Positions 8,801 through 16,046 of a DNA stretch of 25,396 nt are shown one piece after another; position 1 is the stretch's first letter, and every line of letters starts with the position of its first letter. Origin of the DNA: a virus; the IMG/VR virus record IMGVR_UViG_3300030331_000046, positions 453 to 25,848 of that record; one strand, written 5' to 3'. Both the position numbers and the translations under genes were made by a program. The notes beneath the pieces were generated by a model. The model was given only the letters and a program-made list of their open reading frames with translations. It was not told the DNA's origin and made no database searches.

Positions 8801-9160
8801 AGCAGGTAAATTACCTCTAAGACCTGCATCAATCTGTCTTTGTTGTTTTTCTTGTTTATCTAATATCATTCGTTCATAGATATCAGGCTCTCTTTCTTCT
8901 AAAGTGTATGGTATTGGTGGTATATTGTAAGTATTAATTCTTTCTTTAATTTTAGGAGCAATTACTTGTATCTCTTTAATTTGTTCAGCTGTTATTAAAC
9001 CGTCTTGTAATAATTGTGTTTGTAAGTTTGGGTTTGAAGATATAGCTAAAGTCTGAATAGCGTTAGGACTTAGAACACTACCATATGTTTGATTAGGGTT
9101 TTTAGGTAAAGCTGTATTATATAGAGCTTTTACAGGTTCTTCAAGATAAGGAGCTATCAT
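5870..9160 (-). CDS. Large internal virion (DNA ejection-type) protein
   Basis: At 1096 aa this is the largest protein in the window. No enzyme motif is visible. Residues about 234-325 are a Gly/Ala-rich, mostly uncharged zone with hydrophobic segments (AVAGDIAFTIGAAPAGG; STGAVVGDMTRLLFGAAQG; TTGLFAFGGTAAIN) that could insert in a membrane, and the remainder is mainly long charged helices (for instance residues 330-1000, many LEEI/NKLLN-type stretches). This design, a huge helical protein with a membrane-active patch beside tail and other injection genes, fits ejection proteins of podoviruses that form a channel across the host envelope. The start forms a TAATG junction with the upstream gene and the stop an ATGA junction with the next. 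The role is inferred from size, composition and position. Confidence 0.5.
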   Translation of the reverse strand: MIAPYLEEPVKALYNTALPKNPNQTYGSVLSPNAIQTLAISSNPNLQTQLLQDGLITAEQIKEIQVIAPKIKERINTYNIPPIPYTLEEREPDIYERMILDKQEKQQRQIDAGLRGNLPADFTPFETKPPIGFEKRQKIASYGIDPDNPYVFADDKTRRTFYIDLALNPRQLSKEQMKFVLDKNNIQGKLEFVKPNDPSLGFRFKPEGSDTFQILRNPRLTADDVYKTIIQEGPAVAGDIAFTIGAAPAGGSKSIAQGILNITKLAGASSTGAVVGDMTRLLFGAAQGRNNLTADEIFKEAGTTGLFAFGGTAAINTVMRIFPVIYKGLAGTAVPAEFMEKLKQLERNAIKQQQGSANQPNVLYGVNPTTTKQINEEIKLLAEKMQAQYKEYNPTLAGNNPLDQEAADLEILFLKNASDPDLQNTYKAIKDGNQDVINNVFRQIGLEFEGAVPPLGVEVSAAVRDQAENVINDYIFAGNKIVNNLLNEFSDNAPKTTTNILGRNTAPDTPQILPKTKTNLEQVRNDYLKQYTDIYNNVLRDPKYADLTANATFTKNTINDFNKIRNNANKLLNVYKKREAVKEIEGVLNESTLRRLAGKKEDGSRFANPEFTLNELEQIRVEMNTVRNESNNVTVRRFAAELEEGLRFAIDKAIYDDVWVNKLGNTRKAKYGVRQQAQIEKYMSENNYGIDIMDAYKNMSDAYGQVKNVILTQLIKSESPEQIIPAILNTNVANSSINTPLSEFLTVLKSAGDDGYLQIQNEMFDYIQRRFFTEGTPTQQIKNYSDFYKQNKGTLKAIYGDEYKTIFNANGIKKVGKELDEIEQKINLLQNTFGVGQNSVNPVYDIVNNIIRASDATRSTGALNADIQFLMNTVKGNDVLEEQIRQLTKNYFLRDVLKLTRNADGIFEVDDAALNRVLYSGLGPEELAGTRLSFEEVFGPLLGKDKKVFTEQLQLVNNLVSREMLTQSDAVTVALAKRDMGIAFPGAKLLQRMLIPPLTQTGRRITALDNRLNARSRNFMGRLLSDPELARRTIQFYDGEISLKTYASFLSAYGTTYTLDMANELKYYDEVSKINNKKTVDEDMIDKINQLVEDYR

Positions 9161-10782
9161 TATAAAAACTCATTACGAACGTTATCAATAACAGAATCTG
9201 CGTCTATCGTATTATTTATATTAGGTCTTATTACTTCTACGTCAAAATATCTATCAAGACCTAAATCAGGTCTTCTTTTTGCAAAATTTAAAAATTCATA
9301 ATCAGTAATAATATTAGAATAAACATTTTCGTTTACTGGTCTATAAAATGAATTTATATAGGTCTGTATAGCAGGGTCGTTCATATCATATCTAGGCAGG
9401 TTTTGTTGTATTTTTAATTTAATTGCATCATCAACTGAATTTATACTATCTTGAACAAAACTTTTCAAATTAGCAATCAAAACCTGAGGGTTTGTTGTTT
9501 GACCTAAACCAACGATTTGTAAATGATAAGCTAAGTCTTTATCAGATAATGTTCTACCTGTTTGACCATTGACAGCAGCTGCTGTATATGCAAGTTGTAA
9601 AAACTGAGACCTTAATCTGACATTGTTAAAAACTTGTTCACCTAAATAATCTCGCAGACTAACTCCATTTGTTTGTTGTGTAAATAATTTATCAAATTTA
9701 TCAGTAGCCGCATTAATTTTATCCTCATCACCTGATTGTATTGCGTTATATAATTCTTCAGCTAAAAGACCAGTCCCAGAGCCATCATATTTTAAAGATT
9801 TTGTACCACCTAAACCATTTTCTACATCTTCTGCAGTAGCAAACAATCTACCGCCGATACCAATAGTACCTAAACTTCTTAAACTGTTAACTTCTTGTAT
9901 ACCTCTATCTGCTAACCCTGCCAATGAAGCTACCATTGTTCCTGGAACAATATCACCAGGACCTAGAGCTTCAAGTCTATCTATTGTATTATTCGCCAAC
10001 CCTGCAAGTTGTACAGCAGAATGTTCTTTTTCGAAAATTTCTTTGAAATCTTCTTTCATAGCAGTTAATCGTGGGTTACCTTTAACACTAACATTTTGTG
10101 TACCCGTTTGTTTTATAAAATTAGGTCCTGCTTTTACATATTCAAAACTACCGTCTTCTTTAGTTTTTAAAAGTTCTAATTCACCAGTATCTTCATTTTC
10201 TCTTCCAGAGAGGTTAGAGTTTATACCGTACTCATCTGCATTTTTGTCTAATATGTTTACGTAATTATATTTAGGTGGTTTGAGAAATTCTTCTATTACT
10301 TCTCCCCTTTGTTGATTAATAAGTCTTTTTCTTTCGTTTTCTGCACTTCTAACGTTTATTGCAGAACGTACAAACTCAGGTGCTCCTCGTCCCATTTGAG
10401 AAGCTATCACTGCAGTAAGTAAATCTTGACCTTTGAAACCACCAACATCTTGTTGAGGACCGAATGCAGTAAAGGCTGCAATTTGTGCTTCATCTTCTTT
10501 TGTTAAGTTTTCAGGGTCAGCACCTATACTTTCAATATATTCGGGAACAGTCATCTGTGGCTGTCTACCACGGAAAAAATTAACACCACCTTGTAATAGT
10601 AAAGGTAAAATACCTGCTACTTTTTCTGTTGTAGTTGGTTCTGGTGCTCTACGAACAGGTCCTCTAGCCGAAGGAAACGCAGTTCTAACTTGTGGTATTT
10701 GTATAGGTGTTACTCCTAAACTTTTTTGACCACCAAAAGTTGGAAAAGCTAACCCTCTAATACCCCCTCTACCATTAGCCAT
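9160..10782 (-). CDS. Internal virion/ejection-type structural protein
   Basis: A 540-aa protein starting MANGRGGIRGLAFP. I chose ATG 10782 over a longer frame opening at 10818 because 10782 lies in an 8-nt overlap with the upstream stop, the same junction as the preceding gene pair, and the family-like start is conserved in style. The N-terminus is Gly/Pro/Arg rich, followed by a short hydrophobic helix (KVAGILPLLLQGGVNFF) and by a long mainly helical body. No catalytic motif is seen. It sits directly before the 1096-aa protein in a pair typical of podovirus ejection proteins. Identity as a virion protein is inferred from context. Confidence 0.5.
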   Translation of the reverse strand: MANGRGGIRGLAFPTFGGQKSLGVTPIQIPQVRTAFPSARGPVRRAPEPTTTEKVAGILPLLLQGGVNFFRGRQPQMTVPEYIESIGADPENLTKEDEAQIAAFTAFGPQQDVGGFKGQDLLTAVIASQMGRGAPEFVRSAINVRSAENERKRLINQQRGEVIEEFLKPPKYNYVNILDKNADEYGINSNLSGRENEDTGELELLKTKEDGSFEYVKAGPNFIKQTGTQNVSVKGNPRLTAMKEDFKEIFEKEHSAVQLAGLANNTIDRLEALGPGDIVPGTMVASLAGLADRGIQEVNSLRSLGTIGIGGRLFATAEDVENGLGGTKSLKYDGSGTGLLAEELYNAIQSGDEDKINAATDKFDKLFTQQTNGVSLRDYLGEQVFNNVRLRSQFLQLAYTAAAVNGQTGRTLSDKDLAYHLQIVGLGQTTNPQVLIANLKSFVQDSINSVDDAIKLKIQQNLPRYDMNDPAIQTYINSFYRPVNENVYSNIITDYEFLNFAKRRPDLGLDRYFDVEVIRPNINNTIDADSVIDNVRNEFL

Positions 10783-11767
10783 ACATTCCACCCATTCCAA
10801 ACTGATTAGAAAATGCACCTAAACCTTGTTGGAAAGGTAAAGTATTAGTGCCTATAGGACTACCCATCATATTAGCAGTTTGATTAGGTAGATAGTTTTG
10901 ATTAAAAGTAGGCGAAGCTCCTGCAAAACCAAAACCACCTGCTAGAGGTCCAAGAGATGCTGTCAATCCACCAAGATTTTGTATTAATTGCATAGGTAAG
11001 TTGTATTGACCTGTAAAGTTTGCGTAATCTAAGTCCATCAACGACTGACTTCTACCTCTACCTAAACCACCGAATTGTAAAGTACGGTTTATATCTGCAG
11101 ATTGTAACTGCGGGAACAATCCTGCTAATCCAGAAAACTGTCTACTTATACCGCCTAAACCTTGTCCAGCCATAAGATTTCTACGTTGTGCTTGTTCGAA
11201 TGCATTTTGTGCTTGTTGCGAAGCTAGACCAAAACCACGACTTCTTATATTACCAACTGCCTCACCTGCACCTCTACCTACTTGCCTAGCTAATTCTTCT
11301 TGTGCTATTCTGCCTCTAGACCCTCCAAAAGCACCTTGACTAACGGCTCTATCACGTAATCCCATATCTGCTTGAGAAAATCTTCTATCTATATCATCTA
11401 AAGTTTGTTGCACAACTGCATCTTCAAAAGGATTTTGAAACTGACTTATAGTATTAGGGTCAAACTGTCCCGTAGCCCCACGCGTTAAAGCACCTGCTTC
11501 ATTTAATAACTCAGCAGAGCTACCGAGAAAAGGTCTATAACTACCGATAGCACTATCAGATAATTGAAAAGCTAAACGTTCCCTTGGGTCAAAATCAGCA
11601 ACTCTTTGTCCTGTATATGTAAAAGGTGAGCTATCTTCTCTACCTAAATTAGCGAACTGGTCTCTAAAATATTGAGAGGCTGCAGGAAATATAGTTTGTG
11701 ATAATAAATCACCTATATATCCCGCGGGGGCTTGACTGGAAAATTCTTGTTCTTCTCTACTAGCCAT
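10775..11767 (-). CDS. Internal virion/injection-type protein with AFGGSR motif
   Basis: A 330-aa protein with strong phage-family features: NPFEDAVVQQTLDDIDRRF (residues about 111-129) and AVSQGAFGGSRGRIAQEEL (about 141-159), followed by a Gln/Ala/Gly-rich helical region with repeated A-Q-x-A patterns and a Gly/Met/Asn-rich tail ending MYG. The NP[FY]xDxVV...GAFGGSR layout recurs in phage proteins placed with tail and DNA-injection genes; I know no experimentally fixed function. The start overlaps the previous stop by 8 nt, and the gene's own end overlaps the next start by 8 nt with the same 13-nt sequence. Confidence 0.55.
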   Translation of the reverse strand: MASREEQEFSSQAPAGYIGDLLSQTIFPAASQYFRDQFANLGREDSSPFTYTGQRVADFDPRERLAFQLSDSAIGSYRPFLGSSAELLNEAGALTRGATGQFDPNTISQFQNPFEDAVVQQTLDDIDRRFSQADMGLRDRAVSQGAFGGSRGRIAQEELARQVGRGAGEAVGNIRSRGFGLASQQAQNAFEQAQRRNLMAGQGLGGISRQFSGLAGLFPQLQSADINRTLQFGGLGRGRSQSLMDLDYANFTGQYNLPMQLIQNLGGLTASLGPLAGGFGFAGASPTFNQNYLPNQTANMMGSPIGTNTLPFQQGLGAFSNQFGMGGMYG

Positions 11768-12542
11768 ACATTCTATTTCCTTTATTATTAATTCTATTTA
11801 GTTTTGCTATACCTTTACTATGATTACCGTTTCCTAACATATCTACAGTAGCCTTCGATAGCATAAATTCACCATCACTAGCCATAATAGGTATCAAATC
11901 ATCTTTGGGTCCTCCTGGACCGTCAAGTTCTCCGCCGCCTAACATAGGTTTGAACATTTTTCTATTTAAGACTCCACCGCCTTCCATACCTATAGGTTCA
12001 AACTGAAATCTTCTTCTATTTGCATTTCCTGCGGGTAATGTTCTAGTGCTAACTATACTGCCTTTAGGTTCCTCACGTTTTCTTATCAAAGCTAAAATAC
12101 CACTAGATAAACTATCGTCAATAATATCTTGAACTTCCTCAGATTGATTTTCATAAAAACTTTTTAAATCAAATATAGTGTCCATATTATCTAAAAGACC
12201 AAAACCAAATAAACCACCCGTAGCACCACCATCAGCGTAGTTTCGTACATTACCGCCATGATACATACCCATAATACCTTCTGGGTTTTGTTGTAGTAAT
12301 TGCATTAGTAACTCTTCGTCTGTATCAGATAAAGAACGACCTTCTTCACCTTTTGATGCTTCTTCTGGTGATTTCGCTGTACTGCCTATTATTTCTTGCA
12401 GTTCTAAAGGTACACCTGACTCTAAGCTAGGTGCCGTGCCACTACCTATAGCAGCTTTTTGTTCAGGTGCTCTTCTACGGTTTATCTCGCCTACCAAAGC
12501 ACCACCTAAAACGGACGCCGCCAAAGTTGCTAAAAAACTCAT
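11760..12542 (-). CDS. Virion-associated protein with GEF-type C-terminal motif
   Basis: A 260-aa protein. The N-terminus has a hydrophobic, glycine-zipper-like helix (LATLAASVLGGALVGEI, residues 4-20) that may associate with membrane. The middle carries MYHGGNVRNYADGG (about 93-106), and the C-terminus contains GPGGPKDDLIPIMASDGEFM (about 209-228) followed by LSKATVDMLG, a motif seen in many phage structural proteins (Gly-Pro-Gly, then SDGEF). It ends MYG, as does its downstream neighbour. Start ATG 12542 has AAGGAG. It is the first virion-type gene after the accessory cassette. Confidence 0.55.
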   Translation of the reverse strand: MSFLATLAASVLGGALVGEINRRRAPEQKAAIGSGTAPSLESGVPLELQEIIGSTAKSPEEASKGEEGRSLSDTDEELLMQLLQQNPEGIMGMYHGGNVRNYADGGATGGLFGFGLLDNMDTIFDLKSFYENQSEEVQDIIDDSLSSGILALIRKREEPKGSIVSTRTLPAGNANRRRFQFEPIGMEGGGVLNRKMFKPMLGGGELDGPGGPKDDLIPIMASDGEFMLSKATVDMLGNGNHSKGIAKLNRINNKGNRMYG

Positions 12543-12561
12543 AAGTATCTCCTTTTGACTG

Positions 12562-12591
12562 ATTATATATCAAACAGTGTATATTATTAAA
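12562..12591 (-). promoter_or_regulatory. Possible internal promoter after the cyclase gene
   Basis: On the minus strand TATAAT (12567-12562) is preceded after 18 bp by a poor -35, TTTAAT (12591-12586), inside the end of the cyclase gene. It would start transcripts for the virion genes independently of the accessory cassette. In AT-rich DNA such a match is common, so support is weak. Confidence 0.2.
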
Positions 12592-14303
12592 GGTTTTTCT
12601 TTACCTTTTACTTTTATAGGTTTTACTGATTTTAAGTGATGACCACAATATTTTTCAGTTTCTTCGCCTATAAGTATGTTTACACCTGCTTCTTTTGTAG
12701 CTGATTCTAATCTAGCAGCAGTATTTACAGCGTCTCCGATAGCACTATAATCGAACCTAGTATCGCTACCCATATTACCAATTACAGCTTCTCCTGTATT
12801 TACGCCAACACCTATAGCTACGCCTATATCAGCTTTTTCTATATTTTCTTGTATTTCTTTAGCACATTCTACAGCTATTTGTTCATGATGTGGTAAATCT
12901 AATGGTGCGTTAAATATAGCCATCATTGCATCACCGATATATTTATCTACCATACCGTTGTATTTTTTAACAGCCTCTGATTGTATCGTGAGTGCTTTGT
13001 TCATAATCTCTGTTACTTGCTCTGGTTCTAGTTTTTCGGATAATGCAGTAAAGCCTCGTACATCTGTAAATAAAAAAGTACATCTTCTTTTTTCGCCACC
13101 CAGCTTCAATAAATCAGGGTCTTTTTGTAAACGTTTTACTTGTCTTGGGTCTAGATAATGTTCAAACTGTTTTTTAATTTCAAGACGTAATTTATATTGT
13201 TCTCTAAACCTTAAATAAAAAGCTATACTACCTGATATAAATTGACTAATTAATGTCCATGTTACATCTATTAATATACCTACGTCTATCGTGTAAGCCC
13301 CGTATAAGCCCGTTAAACCCATAGTTAGTAAACCTAGAACTAAACCCCAAGTTATCCCTAAATAACTTATAAACGCCCATACGAGCCCTACAGATACTAT
13401 AAATAGTAATAGTTCTACAGCTAACGCATAATCAGGTATATAAGGACTATCTTGTATTAATATCGATTCTGCAAGTGCTGCTTGTATTTTATGTGGCTCA
13501 ACAAGTCCAATAGGCGTAGCGATTTGCGGCATCACACCATTAGCAGTAACACCAACGAATACAAACTTTCCGTTTACATTCATTTCTTGTAAATTTGTTT
13601 GTTCAGTTTCCACCCATGATATCCATTTACGACCAAAGCTATCTGTTTTTACAGGGGGTAGTCCTCGAACAGCTATTTCTTGAACACCGTTATCGTTAGT
13701 AGTAACTATGTAAGTAGGTGTGTTTGTTAATATTTTTAATACTTGGGTACCGAATGAAGCCGACCAACCGTCAGGCGTTTTTAATAAGAGAGGGATTCTC
13801 CTAACAAGTTGGTCAACTTCTGTAGGTGCTATAGCAACTCCTTGTGCTACATCATCATACTCATAATAATTTTCTTTAATACCAGATGACATTATACCAC
13901 CAACATCTGGTCCTTTAATAACAGTTCCTACAGTTTTAGGGTATACACCGCTGTTATTTTCAAAAGTAGCTAAAACACTAGGTGCATAAGTTAAAGAACT
14001 AGCAAACCTATTATCACCACCTAGCCTGTCTGCTTGCGGAAAAGATATAACCCAACCAACACCCATTGCTCCTGCACCTAATATTTCTAATTGTATATCA
14101 GCTAAACGTTCTCTTGGTAAAGGATAACCACCTTCTTTTTCTACGTCTTCTTCAGTAATATTTAATATAACAAAATTACCGCTAGGTTCGGGTGTTTTGA
14201 TAAATGTATCAAAAGTTTTTAGTTTTATGATTTCTGTAGGAGTGCTTTGAAATAATAAAGGTAAAGATAATAAAGGTAATAATATTAAAATAAGTTTTTT
14301 CAT
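12570..14303 (-). CDS. CHASE2-domain class III adenylate cyclase
   Basis: A 577-aa inner-membrane enzyme expected to make cAMP from ATP. An N-terminal signal anchor (residues 3-18) leads into a periplasmic CHASE2 sensor (about 25-285; NFVILNITEEDV and YPLPRERLADIQLEIL are typical). Three membrane helices follow (about 292-314, 317-337, 343-364) and then a cytoplasmic cyclase domain (about 405-577). Catalytic residues are all visible: metal-binding D414 (FTDVRGFT) and D458 (VDKYIGDAM), purine-binding K454 with S520 (FDYSAIGDAVN), N527 and transition-state R531 (NTAARLES). The K plus Ser/Thr pair fits an ATP-specific class IIIb enzyme. ATG 14303 forms a TAATG junction with the FecR gene. A complete receptor cyclase is very unusual in phage DNA; the ligand is unknown, and the secreted neighbours are the obvious candidates. 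Confidence 0.9.
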   Translation of the reverse strand: MKKLILILLPLLSLPLLFQSTPTEIIKLKTFDTFIKTPEPSGNFVILNITEEDVEKEGGYPLPRERLADIQLEILGAGAMGVGWVISFPQADRLGGDNRFASSLTYAPSVLATFENNSGVYPKTVGTVIKGPDVGGIMSSGIKENYYEYDDVAQGVAIAPTEVDQLVRRIPLLLKTPDGWSASFGTQVLKILTNTPTYIVTTNDNGVQEIAVRGLPPVKTDSFGRKWISWVETEQTNLQEMNVNGKFVFVGVTANGVMPQIATPIGLVEPHKIQAALAESILIQDSPYIPDYALAVELLLFIVSVGLVWAFISYLGITWGLVLGLLTMGLTGLYGAYTIDVGILIDVTWTLISQFISGSIAFYLRFREQYKLRLEIKKQFEHYLDPRQVKRLQKDPDLLKLGGEKRRCTFLFTDVRGFTALSEKLEPEQVTEIMNKALTIQSEAVKKYNGMVDKYIGDAMMAIFNAPLDLPHHEQIAVECAKEIQENIEKADIGVAIGVGVNTGEAVIGNMGSDTRFDYSAIGDAVNTAARLESATKEAGVNILIGEETEKYCGHHLKSVKPIKVKGKEKPLIIYTV

Positions 14304-15415
14304 TAACTACTTTGTCGTATAGTGATAGTCGAATCACCACCACCATTAATTTTAATTATATTAGAAACACCGTCTTGTATCAAAATAACTGTATAAGCAT
14401 TACCAGAATTTAAATCTACTTGAACAGACTCACTTACTTTTCTACGCAAACTTATAGTCTGTCCAGTTACTATAGTTGTAATTTGTGTTTCAGTATCTTG
14501 ACCTATTAATGTGCCTGATATGTTTACACCAGTTGCAATAGGTAATTGGTCTTCATCTTCTTCTATAGCTAAAGCGTCTAATACTTTTAATAAATCCTCT
14601 AAAAAATTTACGTCAAGATAATTTATATCTAGCTCTGTAAATTCAAGATTACTATCATCTAAAAAATCTTCATTAAGATAATCAATATCTAAATCGTTGA
14701 AATCTAAAAGAGTTACTGTCTTTGTGCTTGATGTTTCTTCTTGTGTAACGTTCTCCTCTTTAGGCGGAGATACTATCAACATATTATCGATAATATCTAA
14801 CGATAAATCTAAAACTACAGGTTTAGTTGGTGCGTTTTCATAAACGTTTACCGTTGTAGCTTCATAAGGTTTATTTAATAAGACACTACCTGTAGCAGTT
14901 ACGACCTCTATTTCTCCGCTAGATAAACCAAAAGCATCAGGAAGAAGTATGATTAATGAACGACCTAGTTCGTCTACTGTAGCTGTAAAATCAGTGCCAC
15001 GAATCGCAATATTTGCAGTAGGTGTTCTTAATTTTATATTTTGTTTATCTATCAGATTTAAGTTGCCAGATATAAACCTAGCAGTGCCTAGAGCAAAATT
15101 TAATGACATTTTTGACTGACTAGGGTCAGGGTCATAGATATACTCATCTATGAGAAGCTGTGAGTGTTCTGTAAGTCTTACTATTGATTTGTCTAAAAAT
15201 GTAATAGCCATTCGACCATTAGTCGTTATGGCTTCGTCATTACTGCGTATAGGAAAATCTAAATCAGCGTCGTAAGGTTTATCTCTTACAATTTGTGCAG
15301 AACCATTTAGTTCAGATATATCTCCAATATCAGCAGCTTGTACTTGTTCCGCCGTCGTTTTGAATGACGCAAACAGTACCACTATTACCGCTAGAAAGAA
15401 TCTTGAGCCAGTCAT
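14303..15415 (-). CDS. Secreted FecR-domain protein with curlin-like C-terminal strands
   Basis: A 370-aa exported protein. A signal peptide (FFLAVIVVLFASF at residues 6-18, cleavage likely near TTA-EQ or VQA-AD) is followed by a FecR domain (about 33-180): IGDISELNGSAQIVR, AITTNGRMAITFLDKSIVRL and TPTANIAIRGTDFTATVDE are hallmark segments. There is no cytoplasmic anti-sigma domain, so it is not the iron-signalling FecR itself. An acidic region (about 235-295) contains two copies of an 18-aa unit. The last 35 residues (ILIQDGVSNIIKINGGGDST then ITIRQSS) resemble curlin repeats. It sits between the curlin-like gene, which it overlaps by 86 nt, and the CHASE2 cyclase. FecR-domain and CHASE2-cyclase genes are neighbours in some bacteria (from memory), so it may pass a signal to the cyclase's periplasmic domain. 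Confidence 0.8.
   Translation of the reverse strand: MTGSRFFLAVIVVLFASFKTTAEQVQAADIGDISELNGSAQIVRDKPYDADLDFPIRSNDEAITTNGRMAITFLDKSIVRLTEHSQLLIDEYIYDPDPSQSKMSLNFALGTARFISGNLNLIDKQNIKLRTPTANIAIRGTDFTATVDELGRSLIILLPDAFGLSSGEIEVVTATGSVLLNKPYEATTVNVYENAPTKPVVLDLSLDIIDNMLIVSPPKEENVTQEETSSTKTVTLLDFNDLDIDYLNEDFLDDSNLEFTELDINYLDVNFLEDLLKVLDALAIEEDEDQLPIATGVNISGTLIGQDTETQITTIVTGQTISLRRKVSESVQVDLNSGNAYTVILIQDGVSNIIKINGGGDSTITIRQSS
14587..14692 (-). repeat. Two-copy 18-aa repeat in the acidic region of the FecR-domain gene
   Basis: Two units, LDIDYLNEDFLDDSNLEF and (after TE) LDINYLDVNFLEDLL, with consensus L-D-I-[DN]-Y-L-[DN]-x-[DN]-F-L-[DE]-D. DNA copies have diverged, so this is an old duplication. 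Confidence 0.7.
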
Positions 15416-16046
15416 TATCTAGTGTACTCGATTGTGTAATATTAAACGTTCTAGAATTACCAGTTTGGTCTAAATAAAAATAACCACCTGCATAACCAGA
15501 ACCTGTAAAATTAACTGTATTACTATCACCGTCTACATCGACATAACTTGTACCACCGTCATAATTTATATCGAAATCAAAAGTGTTACCATCACCTTGA
15601 ATTATCCAATCTAAATCTAAAGTTGCTGCTAATGCACTCGTTCCATGGTCTAAAGTAAACGTATTAGTGCTACCTGTAACGTCTACATTGTAGTTAGAGT
15701 TATCAATACCGTAAGTGTTTGTTGGGTCGCCTTGTATAGTAAAAGTATTACTATCACCATCAAACTCGAAGAATCCTGTAATAGTATCTCCTAATATATC
15801 CCCTAAAAATTTATTAGTATCACCTATTTGGTTTATATCTAAAGTCAATGTAAGACCGTCTAAGTCTAGAGCAGTTAAAGAACCTGCAGAAGAATTTAAC
15901 CCACCTATAATATTACCTGAACCTAGTTGTTCTAAATCTATATTTGCTGTAGCACCAGATTGGTCAACATATATTTCATTATCAGCCCCGTATATCAGCG
16001 ATGCACTCGTCATCACAATCAGGCTCATCAATTTTAATAGTTTCAT
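15330..16046 (-). CDS. Secreted curlin-like repeat protein (candidate curli-system substrate)
   Basis: A 238-aa exported protein. ATG 16046 is chosen over an upstream in-frame start at 16073 because GGGAGG lies seven bases before it and a clean signal peptide follows (MKLLKLMSLIVMTSASLIYG-A). The mature chain is built of degenerate curlin-type repeats of about 20-25 residues, beta-strand then Gly/Asp/Asn turn: VDQSGATANIDLEQLGSGN (27-45), INQIGDTN (71-78), FDGDSNTFTIQG (95-106), VTGSTNTFTLDHG (123-135), IQGDGNTFDFDI (149-160), VDGDSNTVNFTG (171-182), LDQTGNSRTFNITQ (192-205). Only some units keep the Gln residues of CsgA. It ends with a Cys pair (CVIQNDGGTSTSC). The gene overlaps CsgG by 65 nt and the FecR gene by 86 nt. 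It is the likely CsgG substrate; amyloid formation is inferred. Confidence 0.75.
   Translation of the reverse strand: MKLLKLMSLIVMTSASLIYGADNEIYVDQSGATANIDLEQLGSGNIIGGLNSSAGSLTALDLDGLTLTLDINQIGDTNKFLGDILGDTITGFFEFDGDSNTFTIQGDPTNTYGIDNSNYNVDVTGSTNTFTLDHGTSALAATLDLDWIIQGDGNTFDFDINYDGGTSYVDVDGDSNTVNFTGSGYAGGYFYLDQTGNSRTFNITQSSTLDNDWLKILSSGNSGTVCVIQNDGGTSTSC

Noticed and set aside
14303-15415. Iron-uptake regulator FecR in the strict sense
   Set aside because: There is a signal peptide instead of a cytoplasmic anti-sigma segment and membrane helix, and no sigma factor or TonB receptor gene nearby.
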